Part shown: one piece after another, positions 54,156-63,279 of the stretch | How positions within the stretch are numbered: the stretch's first letter is position 1 | Layout of the letters: every line of letters begins with the position of its first letter | Origin: Rheinheimera maricola | GTDB lineage: Bacteria > Pseudomonadota > Gammaproteobacteria > Enterobacterales > Alteromonadaceae | Length of the DNA stretch: 64,000 nt | Assembly: GCF_016918075.2 (NCBI RefSeq) | Contig: NZ_JAERPS020000004.1 | Location: 248,001-312,000 of the forward strand | Direction: 5' to 3' | Position numbers and translations under genes: made by a program | The notes under the pieces: generated by a model | The model's database searches: none | What the model saw: the letters and a program-made list of their open reading frames with translations, nothing else | What the model was told of the DNA's origin: nothing

Positions 54156-54822
54156 TCAAATTATTTTTTGGCAACTGGGTTTCGTTAAACTTAACGCAAC
54201 TATTGTGTTTAGCTGGCTGGTGATCCTGGTTCTGGTACTGGGATCCTGGTTAGTAACGCGCAAGTTGTCGACAGACTTGCATCGCTCGCGCTGGCAAAAT
54301 GTGCTGGAAGTGGTGGTGCTGAATATTAGCAAACAAATTAAAGATGTTGGCCTTAGCCAGCCAGAGAAATACCTGAGTTTTCTTGGTTCGTTGTTCTTAT
54401 TTATTGCTATTTCAGCGCTGGGCACGATGTTTCCCGGCTTTGAACCGCCTACTGGCTCACTGTCCAGCACGGTTGCGCTGGCACTGTGCGTATTTGTTGC
54501 TGTGCCGGTGTTTGGCATTAGTCAGCAAGGTATTGGTGCCTACCTGTATTCGTATACTCAACCCACTTTTATTATGCTGCCGTTTAATATTATCAGTGAA
54601 GTGTCCCGCACTCTGGCGCTGGCAGTACGCTTATTTGGCAACATGATGAGTGGTGCGATGATTATCGGCATTTTACTGAGCATTACGCCATTTTTGTTTC
54701 CTATTGTACTGACATTACTGGGTTTGCTAACCGGCATAGTCCAGGCCTATATCTTTTTTATTCTGGCTACGGTGTATATCGCGGCCGCTACGCGGTCACG
54801 CACGCCTGCGCCGGCAGCATAA
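54139..54822 (+). CDS. atpB: N-ATPase subunit a
   Basis: The 227-residue membrane subunit from the ATG at 54139 overlaps atpR by 17 nt. It has about five helices and the essential Arg in RTLALAVRLFGNMMSG, which faces the c-ring, plus the GQxIxxYxxQ-like YTQPTFIMLPFNIISEVSRT region. It forms the ion half-channels with the c-ring. Confidence 0.93.
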   Translation: MRLSPDQIIFWQLGFVKLNATIVFSWLVILVLVLGSWLVTRKLSTDLHRSRWQNVLEVVVLNISKQIKDVGLSQPEKYLSFLGSLFLFIAISALGTMFPGFEPPTGSLSSTVALALCVFVAVPVFGISQQGIGAYLYSYTQPTFIMLPFNIISEVSRTLALAVRLFGNMMSGAMIIGILLSITPFLFPIVLTLLGLLTGIVQAYIFFILATVYIAAATRSRTPAPAA

Positions 54823-54902
54823 AACCATTAGCACAACATGGCAGTGTGGCGATAAGACTGGCATAGAGCAGGTTTAACAGCAGCAATTTTTATGGAGGTT
54901 AT

Positions 54903-55184
54903 ATGGACAGCATGACGATTATTGCCGTGGTATCTATTATTACGGCCGGTATTACTATCGCCATTGGCGTTATCGGGCCTTCGCTTGGTGAAGGTAAGGC
55001 AGTGGCCGTTGCACTGTCATCATTAGCACAACAACCCGATGCCTCGGCGACCATTACCCGTACTTTGTTTGTCGGGCTGGCGATGATTGAATCGACGGCA
55101 ATTTACTGTTTTGTGGTTTCAATGATTTTGCTGTTTGCTAATCCATTTTGGAATTACGTTATTGCTCAGGCAACCGGGAACTAA
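54903..55184 (+). CDS. atpE: N-ATPase subunit c
   Basis: The 93-residue hairpin of two helices forms the rotor ring. The ion site is MIESTAIY: Glu 63, Ser 64, Thr 65 and Tyr 68 match the sodium ligands of known Na+ c-subunits. In helix 1 the position held by Gln 32 in Ilyobacter tartaricus aligns with Glu 30 (GPSLGEG), a second carboxylate known from N-ATPase c-subunits. A strong GGAGG precedes the ATG, in line with the high copy number needed. Confidence 0.95.
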   Translation: MDSMTIIAVVSIITAGITIAIGVIGPSLGEGKAVAVALSSLAQQPDASATITRTLFVGLAMIESTAIYCFVVSMILLFANPFWNYVIAQATGN

Positions 55185-55187
55185 GCC

Positions 55188-56030
55188 ATGTTAATCGACT
55201 GGTTTACCGTTGGAGCGCAACTGATCAACTTTTTGCTGCTGGCATGGCTACTTAAGCGCTTTTTGTACCAGCCTATTTTGGACGCCATTGATGCGCGTGA
55301 AAAACGCATTGCTGATGAGCTGGCAAGTGCTAAAGCGGAAAAAAGTGAAGCAGAACAATTACGCCAAGACTACGAGCAAAAAAATACCGCTTTTGAACAG
55401 CAAAAATCAGCCCGTTTGCATCAACTGGAACAAGATACCAAAGCCGATCGTGCCCATATGCTGGATGAGATTAAATCTGAAGCTAATGCGTTAAAGCAAC
55501 GCTTGGCGCAGACATTGGAAAATGAACAACGCAGTTTGCAGCACCAGCTTAGTGGTTATGTAAAAGATGAAGTGTTTGCCATTTCCCGCAAAGCACTCAG
55601 CGAGCTTGCCGACACCTCGTTGGAGGCGCAAATTGCCGCCCGGTTTATTACACGCTTACGCGCACTTAGCGAGAAAGAAAAAGCGGCACTAAAGGCCGGT
55701 TTTGCAGCGGCAAATCAAACCTTGCTGGTACGTTCTGCTTTTGAGTTGCAAGACGAGCAGCAGGCACTTATTGCAGCGGCGTGTAACGACATTCTGGGGG
55801 ATGCGCTTACCATTGAATTTAGCCAGGATGCAGAATTAGCCTGTGGCATTGAAATTAGCGCAACCGGCCAGAAAATAGCATGGAATATTGCCGAGTATCT
55901 TACTGCAATGAGCAAGGGTGTTAACGATATACTAAAACCTGAGCAAAACGAACCAAGCGACAGCTTAGCTAGCGCTGACGCAGCACCGCCGCTACCGGTG
56001 ATTCAGGATAGCCATGAAAGCCGGGACTAA
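55188..56030 (+). CDS. atpF: N-ATPase subunit b with delta-like C-terminal region
   Basis: The 280-residue stator subunit has a membrane helix (about 4-26), a long charged coiled coil (about 30-120) and a C-terminal globular region (about 130-245) that resembles subunit delta. This explains why N-ATPase operons lack atpH. A polar Asp/Pro tail follows. It starts 3 nt after atpE and overlaps atpA by 17 nt. Confidence 0.9.
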   Translation: MLIDWFTVGAQLINFLLLAWLLKRFLYQPILDAIDAREKRIADELASAKAEKSEAEQLRQDYEQKNTAFEQQKSARLHQLEQDTKADRAHMLDEIKSEANALKQRLAQTLENEQRSLQHQLSGYVKDEVFAISRKALSELADTSLEAQIAARFITRLRALSEKEKAALKAGFAAANQTLLVRSAFELQDEQQALIAAACNDILGDALTIEFSQDAELACGIEISATGQKIAWNIAEYLTAMSKGVNDILKPEQNEPSDSLASADAAPPLPVIQDSHESRD

Positions 56031-57573
56031 CCTATTACAAAGGCTCTACAACGACACCTTTGCTGGTTTACAGCAGGCCAGGCAGTCGTTTACACCGCAA
56101 CTGCAGTTGCATGAGGTGGGGCACATTATCAGTATTGCTACCGGCATTGCCAAAGTGTCTGGCTTGCCGGGCGTTGGTTTTGAAGAGATGCTGCGCTTTC
56201 CCGGAGATATTTATGGCATTGCTTTTAATATTGATGAAGCCGAAATTGGCGTGGTATTGCTGGGCGACTATTGGCATTTGCAAGCTGGCGACAAGGTAGA
56301 ACGGCGCGGCCATTTGGTTGATGTCCCCGCAGGGGATGGCTTGATTGGCCGTGTGATAAACCCGCTTGGGCAACCCTTGGATGGTAAAGGCCGCCTGGTG
56401 TCAACGCAGCGACTGCCAGTAGAACGCCCGTCACCGGCAATTATGGCCCGCGCGCCGGTAAGTGTGCCGCTGCAAACCGGTATTAAGGTCATAGATGCGC
56501 TAATCCCGGTAGGTCGGGGCCAACGTGAATTAATTCTTGGCGATCGGCAAACCGGCAAAACCGCCATAGCATTAGATACCATATTGAATCAGCGTGAGCA
56601 AAACGTGCTATGCGTATACTGCGCTATTGGTCAGCGAGCTTCTGGTGTGGCGAAAGTGATCGCCAGGCTAGAAGAACAGGGTGCCCTTAATTATACCGTT
56701 GTGGTGGTAACCGAAGGTAATGACCCGCCCGGCCTTGCTTACGTTGCGCCCTATGCGGCTACCAGCATTGCCGAATACTTTATGCAGCAGGGACGGGATG
56801 TATTAATTGTTTATGACGACCTTACTCATCATGCCAGAGCCTATCGCGAGCTGTCGTTGCTGCTGCGCCGTCCACCGGGGCGTGAGGCTTTTCCAGGCGA
56901 TATTTTTTATCTGCATTCGCGCTTGTTAGAGCGAGCCACGCATTTAAATGCTGAGCTCGGTGGCGGTTCGTTAACCGCTCTGCCGATTATTGAAACCGAA
57001 GCGGAGGATATTTCCGCCTATATTCCAACCAACCTTATTTCAATTACCGATGGGCAAATTTATCTGTCGCCAACCTTGTTTGAGCTGGGGGTATTGCCCG
57101 CGGTTGATGTGGGTAAATCGGTGTCACGAGTGGGAGGCAAAGCCCAGCGGGCAGCGTACCGAGCCGTGGCGGCTAATCTTAAGTTGGCTTATGCCCAATT
57201 TGAAGAGCTGGAAAGCTTTGCCCGTTTTGGTGCCAGGTTAGATGACAGCACGTTAAAAACGATTGAACACGGCAGACGTATTCGGGCTTGCCTGATGCAA
57301 GCTGAATTCAGTCCGGTGCCAATGCAAGAGCAAGTTACTGTATTGCTGGCGTTAAGTGAAAAACTGTTTGATGAGATCCCATTAGCGGATATGCCCGCTG
57401 CTGAACTGGCAGTTCGCCACGCGGGTGCAGCACTGTCTGATAAACAGGTAGCAACGTTAGAGAGTGCCGATAAATTAACCGACGCAGACCGGGCAGCGTT
57501 GCTGCAGCTGGCACGTGACGCGCTAGCGCCTTATATCGCCATCGCTGATAGCTCTGAGGCAGCAGGTGAGTGA
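56014..57573 (+). CDS. atpA: N-ATPase subunit alpha
   Basis: The 519-residue non-catalytic nucleotide-binding subunit has P-loop GDRQTGKTAIALD, VYCAIGQRASGVAKV, a LIVYDDLTHHARAYRELSLL Walker B region and SVSRVGGKAQ. It is complete. Its stop overlaps the GTG of the gamma gene by 8 nt. Confidence 0.95.
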   Translation: MKAGTNLLQRLYNDTFAGLQQARQSFTPQLQLHEVGHIISIATGIAKVSGLPGVGFEEMLRFPGDIYGIAFNIDEAEIGVVLLGDYWHLQAGDKVERRGHLVDVPAGDGLIGRVINPLGQPLDGKGRLVSTQRLPVERPSPAIMARAPVSVPLQTGIKVIDALIPVGRGQRELILGDRQTGKTAIALDTILNQREQNVLCVYCAIGQRASGVAKVIARLEEQGALNYTVVVVTEGNDPPGLAYVAPYAATSIAEYFMQQGRDVLIVYDDLTHHARAYRELSLLLRRPPGREAFPGDIFYLHSRLLERATHLNAELGGGSLTALPIIETEAEDISAYIPTNLISITDGQIYLSPTLFELGVLPAVDVGKSVSRVGGKAQRAAYRAVAANLKLAYAQFEELESFARFGARLDDSTLKTIEHGRRIRACLMQAEFSPVPMQEQVTVLLALSEKLFDEIPLADMPAAELAVRHAGAALSDKQVATLESADKLTDADRAALLQLARDALAPYIAIADSSEAAGE

Positions 57574-58447
57574 CAGCATTGCCAGCTTGCGGCACAGCAT
57601 CGCCAGCGCCACAGAGCTGCAATCGGTGGTGCGCACCATGAAAGCCATGGCCGCATCAGGTATTGGCCAGTACGAACATGCCGTGCGGTCCTTAGACACC
57701 TATTACGATACGGTGCAATTAGGATTACGGGCTTGCCTGGCGCAGCAACCGCTAATGCATTATACGGCAGCGATGCCGTAGCGTGCCAACACGGCTATTG
57801 GTGTTATTGTATTTGGTTCTGATCAGGGGCTGGTAGGCCAATTTAACGAGGCTATGGTTGATTTCGTCGCCAAAACACTGGCTTCTTTACCGGGTGAAAA
57901 AGTAGTCTGGTCGGTAGGAGAACGGTTACGCTCACGCCTGGCAGAAGTACAACTATTACCATTGGCTGACTTTTTATTACCCGGCTCAATTAATGCCATA
58001 ACGGCGCTGGTTGGCCAAATCCTGTTAGAGGTGGATACACAACGAGATCAAGGCAAGATAGGCAAAGTGTATGTTTTTCATCATCGTCCTAAGTCGGGTT
58101 CCATCTATTCTGCGGTATCGCAGCAACTGCTGCCTTTAGACTACGGCTGGCAACGCGGCCTTGTCAGCAAGAAATGGCCAACCCCAATGCTACCCGAGGT
58201 GGTGTTTAGCAAGGAGCGAACACTCAAAGCACTGGTTAGGGAGTTTCTTTTTGTCAGCCTGTACCGAGCTTGTGCTGAGTCGCTGGCCAGTGAGAATGCC
58301 AGCCGTTTGGCGGCAATGCAGCGGGCAGAGAAGAATATCGACGAGCTACAAGCACAATTAAAGCAAACTTTTCATCGTCTTCGTCAAAGCGATATCGACG
58401 AGGAATTGTTTGATGTGCTCTCGGGCTTTGAAGCCCTGCGTGAGTAA
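57566..58447 (+). pseudogene. atpG: N-ATPase subunit gamma gene interrupted by an in-frame TAG
   Basis: From the GTG at 57566 the frame reads the normal gamma N-terminus (LRHSIASATELQSVVRTMKAMAASGIGQYE) and reaches a TAG at 57779-57781, codon 72. In the same frame it continues with RANTAIGVIVFGSDQGLVGQFNE to a stop at 58445-58447, with the conserved C-terminal helix region intact (FVSLYRACAESLASENASRLAAMQRAEKNIDEL). No frameshift is involved. Without readthrough only 71 residues are made, too short to form the rotor shaft. Other genes here use TAG as a normal stop (gorA, the ABC-M1 gene), so the codon is not generally reassigned. A sequencing error cannot be excluded. Confidence 0.88.
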
Positions 58448-58534
58448 AATGAAGGTAACGGCAAATTGTTATAGCCCGAGGAACCGAATGCTAATGCTAT
58501 GGTCGTAGTTGCTGTTAACTTAATGGAGTAAGGC

Positions 58535-59185
58535 ATGAAAAAATTACAACAACTATGGCGGGAAAACTGCGGCATTATCGTATTTTTGTGTTGTATGTTT
58601 GTGTTCAGAAGTGCAGTAGCGGATTGGAACGATGTACCAACTGGCTCAATGCAGCCGACTATTCAAATTGGCGATCGTCTTTTAGTGAATAAAATGGCCT
58701 ACGATCTGCGAGTACCCTTTACCACTAAATCATTATTTAAACGTGCCGATCCTATGCGTGGTGACATTGTTATTTTTATGTCTGAAGTGGCAGGTGATCG
58801 CTTGGTTAAGCGGGTTATTGGTGTACCCGGCGATGTGGTTGCAATGCATAACAATGTGCTTAGCATCAATGGCAAACGTTTAGACTATGCCGTACAAACT
58901 GCAGTTGCCGATAACGCGATGGTGTTAACCGAACAGTTGGACGCGATTACGCATCAGGTGAAATTAGCGCCATTTTCTACCGGCCGTGACAGCTTTAATG
59001 CGGTAACCGTGCCCGACAACAGTTACTTGGTATTGGGCGATAATCGCGATAATAGCGCAGATTCCAGGGTAATTGGTTTCGTGCCGCGCAACGAGATTGT
59101 TGGCCGAGCCAGTACGGTGCTGTTTTCACTGGATTACGATAACTACTTCTTACCTCGCAGTGAGCGTTTTTTCGCTGCGTTATAG
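58535..59185 (+). CDS. lepB: Signal peptidase I (LepB family), short form
   Basis: The 216-residue membrane protease has one N-terminal helix (about 12-28). The catalytic Ser 38 is in PTGSMQPTIQIGDRLLVNK and the general-base Lys 92 in RLVKRVIGVPGD. Box E is LVLGDNRDNSADSR. GGAGTAAGG precedes the ATG. It is shorter than E. coli LepB (324 residues, two helices), so it could be a secondary paralogue. It is not linked to lepA or rnc as the housekeeping gene usually is, and its substrates are unknown. Confidence 0.9.
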   Translation: MKKLQQLWRENCGIIVFLCCMFVFRSAVADWNDVPTGSMQPTIQIGDRLLVNKMAYDLRVPFTTKSLFKRADPMRGDIVIFMSEVAGDRLVKRVIGVPGDVVAMHNNVLSINGKRLDYAVQTAVADNAMVLTEQLDAITHQVKLAPFSTGRDSFNAVTVPDNSYLVLGDNRDNSADSRVIGFVPRNEIVGRASTVLFSLDYDNYFLPRSERFFAAL

Positions 59186-59289
59186 TAGATTATATTAGGT
59201 GACACTACTTTTTGTTGTCTGGCGTATTGCTGTAAATAACAGATCTTACCTGGGCTTTATAAGCAGCCACTTGCCTATAAAAGTTAGGT

Positions 59290-59772
59290 TTGCCAGCGCT
59301 AAAAAGTGGTGTTAGCTTTAATAGCAGTGCTTACAGACGTGTACAGTTAGCAAATAGCCAGCGCAGTGGCAGCGCAATCTTTGTAGCCTACATTGATTTA
59401 GATAACTTCAAAACGATTAACGATCAGTATGGCCATGATGCAGGTGATCGATTGTTATTAGCGATAACCGCCAACTTAAAAAAAGGCCGTCGGGAAGGTG
59501 ACTTTATTGCCCGTGTTGGCGGTGATGAGTTTGTTGTTTTTGGTTTGTTAACGGGTAATGATATTACGCATGCTGCCGAGGCTCTGCGTGAGCAGATTTT
59601 TAACAGCACTGAGGGCCGTTTTGATATTGCAGATACGTTACTGCACTATAAAGGTGGCAGTGTCGGCATAGTGATTGCCGAGCCAGGTGAGAAAATAAGC
59701 CATGTACTAAAGCGGGCAGATGAAGAGATGTACCGTGATAAAAAACGGCGCGCTACAGCACGCCGTTATTGA
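59290..59772 (+). CDS. Short GGDEF-domain protein, possibly truncated diguanylate cyclase
   Basis: The 160-residue product from a TTG start (AGTTAGG upstream) is a GGDEF domain almost alone: FVAYIDLDNFKTINDQYGHDAGDRLL, then RREGDFIARVGGDEFVVF with GGDEF at 77-81 and an RxxD inhibitory-site motif at 68-71, and a normal end (RADEEMYRDKK). The first strand/helix region (the usual DxLTGLxNRxxF) is degraded to GVSFNSSAYRRVQ, and no sensor domain precedes it. It may be a residual domain of a longer gene. Without the N-terminal part it probably dimerises poorly. Confidence 0.65.
   Translation: MPALKSGVSFNSSAYRRVQLANSQRSGSAIFVAYIDLDNFKTINDQYGHDAGDRLLLAITANLKKGRREGDFIARVGGDEFVVFGLLTGNDITHAAEALREQIFNSTEGRFDIADTLLHYKGGSVGIVIAEPGEKISHVLKRADEEMYRDKKRRATARRY
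59739..59767 (-). terminator. Terminator of prmA, inside the end of the GGDEF gene
   Basis: Stem AACGGCG/CGCCGTT with a 10-nt loop; on the minus strand it is followed by TTTTT. It ends prmA transcripts and overlaps the last codons of the convergent GGDEF gene. Confidence 0.7.
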
Positions 59773-59778
59773 AAAATA

Positions 59779-60663
59779 TTATTGATGTTTTGTTGCGCTC
59801 AGGCGCACCCATTCATCTTGTACGGCGATAGGGTCAAAGCTGAACTCGTCGCTATAAGCGTCAATAACGCTTTGCGCCTGGCTCTCCAATATGCCCGATA
59901 ACGCCAGTTTGCCGCCGGGTTTTACATAAGCACTAATAATGTTTTTTAGCTCAGCCAAGGGACCGGCCAGAATGTTAGCCACCACGACGTCTGCCTGAAA
60001 GTCTTTTGGCTGATTTTGCGGTAAATACAGCTCTATCTGTCCTTCAACTTGATTTCGCTTGGCATTGGCTGTGCTGGCTTCAATAGCTTGTGGGTCAATA
60101 TCGACACCCACAACCCGTTTTGCACCCAGTTTTAATGCGGCTATGCCCAAAATGCCCGAGCCACAGCCAAAGTCGACTACGGTTTGCTCTGGTTGAATAG
60201 TGGCATCCAGCCATTGCATGCAAAGCGCTGTAGTAGGGTGGGTGCCGGTACCAAAAGCTAAACCGGGGTCTAGCATGACATTGACTGCTGCCGGGTCTGG
60301 AATATCACGCCAGCTGGGGCAAACCCATAGCCGGTTGCCGAACTTGATCGGATGAAAGTTATCCATCCATTCACGTTCCCAGTCTTTATCTTCCAACTGC
60401 TCTAGTTTGTAATCTGGTTGGCCTTTAAAAAACGCCACCTGCTTTAGTTGCTGAATCACTTTATCCATTGGATGTTCAGCGTCGAATAACCCCACCACTA
60501 CTGTATTGGTCCAGTAGATCACTTCGCCTGGCATCGGTTCGTAAATAGGGGTGTCGTGCGCATCAACAAAGCTTACTGCTTGGGCGCCCCAGCCACTTAG
60601 CATATCGCTAACCTGCTCGGCTTTTTCTTCAGTGGTGCTAATGCGCAGTTGGATCCAGGGCAT
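59779..60663 (-). CDS. prmA: Ribosomal protein L11 methyltransferase
   Basis: The 294-residue SAM-dependent enzyme trimethylates L11. The N-terminal recognition domain ([35 protein letters not shown]) is followed by the linker and the methyltransferase domain with [30 protein letters not shown] and the [10 protein letters not shown] motif (NPPY-like). Length matches E. coli PrmA (293). A terminator at 60698-60727 separates it from accC. Confidence 0.96.
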   Translation of the reverse strand: MPWIQLRISTTEEKAEQVSDMLSGWGAQAVSFVDAHDTPIYEPMPGEVIYWTNTVVVGLFDAEHPMDKVIQQLKQVAFFKGQPDYKLEQLEDKDWEREWMDNFHPIKFGNRLWVCPSWRDIPDPAAVNVMLDPGLAFGTGTHPTTALCMQWLDATIQPEQTVVDFGCGSGILGIAALKLGAKRVVGVDIDPQAIEASTANAKRNQVEGQIELYLPQNQPKDFQADVVVANILAGPLAELKNIISAYVKPGGKLALSGILESQAQSVIDAYSDEFSFDPIAVQDEWVRLSATKHQ

Positions 60664-60697
60664 AATCAGTCTCGCTTACAAAAATTTGCCGCATTAT

Positions 60698-60727
60698 AGC
60701 AAAAAGGCCGCAAATGCGGCCTTTAAT
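60698..60727 (-). terminator. Terminator of the aroQ-accB-accC operon
   Basis: Stem AAAGGCCGCA/TGCGGCCTTT with an AA loop. On the minus strand it is followed by more T (TTTTT in total). Confidence 0.9.
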
Positions 60728-60742
60728 CTGTAGCTTACTAAG

Positions 60743-62086
60743 TTACTTAATACCTAGTTTATGCTCCAGGTAGTGAATATTGGTGCCGCCTTTGCAAAAA
60801 CCTTCATCACGCATAATGTCTTTATGTAGTGGGATGTTGGTTTTAATGCCTTCTACCAGCAACTCGTCCAGCGCATTACGCATCCGAGCGATGGCGATAT
60901 CGCGCGTCTCACCGTAAGTAATGAGCTTACCGACCATGGAATCATAGTTCGGCGGTACGCTGTAATCGGCGTAAATATGCGAATCCCAGCGAATGCCGTT
61001 ACCACCAGGCGGATGGAAGCGGGTGATCTTTCCCGGTGATGGCATAAAGGTTTTCGGATCTTCAGCATTGATACGGCATTCCACGGCATGACCGCGAATA
61101 ACAATGTCTTCCTGCTTAATAGTTAGCGGCATACCTGAGGCGACACGAAGCTGTTCTTTAATTAAGTCGACGCCGCTGATCATCTCGGTCACCGGATGCT
61201 CTACCTGAATACGGGTGTTCATTTCAATAAAGAAGAACTCGCCGTTTTCAAACAGAAACTCAAAGGTACCGGCACCGCGGTAATTCATTACCTTACAAGC
61301 ATCAACACAACGGCCACCGATAAAGGCGCGTAGCTCTGGCGTAATGCCCGGTGCTGGCGCTTCTTCTACCACTTTCTGGTGGCGGCGCTGCATCGAACAG
61401 TCGCGTTCACCCAAATGGATAGCGTTGCCCTGACCGTCAGCTAACACCTGAATTTCGATATGACGTGGGTTCTCCAGGAATTTCTCCATGTATACCATGT
61501 CATTACCAAAGGCCGCTTTAGCTTCAGCTTTGGTCATTTCAATAGAGCTAACCAATTCTTCTTCGCTGCGAACCACACGCATACCACGACCACCGCCGCC
61601 GCCAGCAGCTTTAACGATTATCGGATAACCAATACGTTTAGCTATCACTTTGTTGGTCGCAGCATCATCACCGACAGCGCCGTCAGAACCTGGTACGCAA
61701 GGTACACCGGCTTTTTTCATCGCTTCAATGGCACTGACTTTATCACCCATTAAACGGATAGAATCCGGGTGCGGGCCAATAAATACCAGGCCGCTTTCTT
61801 CTACCTGTTGGGCAAAGTCGGCGCGCTCGGCTAAAAAGCCGTAACCCGGGTGAATAGCCTGCGCATTGGTCACTTCCGCTGCGGCAATTAACGCCGGAAT
61901 ATTTAAATAGCTTTGTGGTGAGGGTGCCGGGCCAATACAAATAGTTTCATCTGCCAGCAGCACATGTTTTAAATTGCGGTCTACTGTGGAGTGCACCGCC
62001 ACCGTTTTAATGCCCAGTTCTTTACAAGCGCGCAAGATGCGCAGTGCAATCTCGCCGCGGTTGGCAATCAGTACTTTTTCTAGCAT
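60743..62086 (-). CDS. accC: Biotin carboxylase subunit of acetyl-CoA carboxylase
   Basis: Start at the ATG at 62086 (AAAAGG upstream), giving 447 residues. It carboxylates the biotin of AccB using bicarbonate and ATP, the first step of fatty-acid synthesis. Motifs: [21 protein letters not shown], the glycine-rich ATP loop [14 protein letters not shown], the [14 protein letters not shown] catalytic block and [12 protein letters not shown]. It follows accB by 16 nt. Confidence 0.97.
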   Translation of the reverse strand: MLEKVLIANRGEIALRILRACKELGIKTVAVHSTVDRNLKHVLLADETICIGPAPSPQSYLNIPALIAAAEVTNAQAIHPGYGFLAERADFAQQVEESGLVFIGPHPDSIRLMGDKVSAIEAMKKAGVPCVPGSDGAVGDDAATNKVIAKRIGYPIIVKAAGGGGGRGMRVVRSEEELVSSIEMTKAEAKAAFGNDMVYMEKFLENPRHIEIQVLADGQGNAIHLGERDCSMQRRHQKVVEEAPAPGITPELRAFIGGRCVDACKVMNYRGAGTFEFLFENGEFFFIEMNTRIQVEHPVTEMISGVDLIKEQLRVASGMPLTIKQEDIVIRGHAVECRINAEDPKTFMPSPGKITRFHPPGGNGIRWDSHIYADYSVPPNYDSMVGKLITYGETRDIAIARMRNALDELLVEGIKTNIPLHKDIMRDEGFCKGGTNIHYLEHKLGIK

Positions 62087-62102
62087 CAGTCTGCCTTTTG
62101 CG

Positions 62103-62567
62103 TTATTCAATCACGAACAGAGGCTGGTCAAATTCGATGGCATCGCCATTCTCTGCCAGAATTTCTTTAACCACACCAGCCTTGTCAGACTGGATTTGGT
62201 TCATCATTTTCATTGCTTCAATAATACACAGCGTGTCACCGACTTTTACGCTCTGGCCAACTTCAACGAAGGCTTTAGCCGTGGGAGATGCAGCGCGATA
62301 GAATGAGCCTACCATCGGTGATTTTACCACATGACCACTAATAGCTTTAGGTGCGTCTACCGTTGGTGCAGCGGCAGCGGCAGGCGCGGCAGCAGGAGCC
62401 GGAGCATACTGCTGTGGTGCCGGAGCGTAGTGCTGCATTGGCGCATAGTGTTGTGCCGGGCCATTGCGGCTAATACGCACTGATTCTTCACCTTCGGTGA
62501 TCTCAAGCTCGTTAATGCCTGACTCTTCTAACAGCTCGATCAATTTTTTAATCTTTCTAATATCCAT
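62103..62567 (-). CDS. accB: Biotin carboxyl carrier protein of acetyl-CoA carboxylase
   Basis: The 154-residue protein has an N-terminal region ([32 protein letters not shown]), an Ala/Pro/Tyr/Gln-rich flexible linker (about 38-75), and the biotinyl domain with Lys 120 in EAMKMMNQI, the biotinylation site. It is followed by accC in the usual operon, with aroQ upstream by 20 nt. Confidence 0.96.
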   Translation of the reverse strand: MDIRKIKKLIELLEESGINELEITEGEESVRISRNGPAQHYAPMQHYAPAPQQYAPAPAAAPAAAAAPTVDAPKAISGHVVKSPMVGSFYRAASPTAKAFVEVGQSVKVGDTLCIIEAMKMMNQIQSDKAGVVKEILAENGDAIEFDQPLFVIE

Positions 62568-62587
62568 GTCTTTTTAGCCTGATTTAG

Positions 62588-63046
62588 TTATAACTGTTTG
62601 GTTGTTTGTAGTGCTGTTACCGCCGCATCAAGAGCGTAGTGATAACCTTTGGCCCCCAGACCGCAGATCACCCCTTTGGCGATATCAGCTAAATACGAGT
62701 GGCGGCGAAAATTCTCGCGCGCATGTACATTAGATAAATGTACTTCAATAAACGGTATTGCCACCGCCAGCAGCGCGTCACGAATAGCGACGCTGGTATG
62801 AGTAAATGCCGCGGGATTAATCAGAATATAATCCTGCTTACCCAGACTCTGTTGAATAGCCGTTACCAATTCGTGCTCAGCGTTCGATTGTATGTGCGTC
62901 AGTTCGACACTTTTCGCTGCGGCCTGTTCCGTCAGGTCGGTAATAATATTATCCAGCGTGGCGGCGCCATACACTGCGGGCTCACGCACGCCCAACATAT
63001 TTAGATTAGGGCCATTTAGAACTAAAATTCGATAAGTTGCCGCCAT
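62588..63046 (-). CDS. aroQ: Type II 3-dehydroquinate dehydratase
   Basis: The 152-residue enzyme catalyses the third step of the shikimate pathway. It starts with [21 protein letters not shown], the family signature. The catalytic Tyr is in this block. Later motifs are [32 protein letters not shown] and [19 protein letters not shown] ([19 protein letters not shown]). aroQ-accB-accC is the classical gammaproteobacterial order. Confidence 0.96.
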   Translation of the reverse strand: MAATYRILVLNGPNLNMLGVREPAVYGAATLDNIITDLTEQAAAKSVELTHIQSNAEHELVTAIQQSLGKQDYILINPAAFTHTSVAIRDALLAVAIPFIEVHLSNVHARENFRRHSYLADIAKGVICGLGAKGYHYALDAAVTALQTTKQL

Positions 63047-63236
63047 TTGTGCGTTATTCCCGCTATTTGTTGTGATCCGGCACTATCTTGCCAAAGCTAA
63101 GTGGTAATTGCATCTGTTTGACTAAAATAGGTCATTAACAGCGGCATTGGCTTAACGATAGCGCCTTATTATAGTGAAATCGTGACAAATGGCAGCAAAA
63201 TACTGGTCTTATCAGCCAGAGTGTAGCTGGCAGTAG

Positions 63237-63261
63237 GCGGCGCTGTCAGAAAGCGCCGCCG
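63237..63261. terminator. GC-rich hairpin downstream of dsbD
   Basis: Stem GGCGGCGCT/AGCGCCGCC with a short loop follows the dsbD stop. No U-tract on the minus strand, so termination strength is uncertain. Confidence 0.45.
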
Positions 63262-63279
63262 GCTGAAGGTTGGATAAAG

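Noticed and set aside
57854-58447. Independent gene starting at the ATG at 57854 after the amber codon
   Set aside because: The protein is the continuation of the gamma subunit in the same frame, with no ribosome binding site or gap, so it is better described as the second part of an interrupted atpG.
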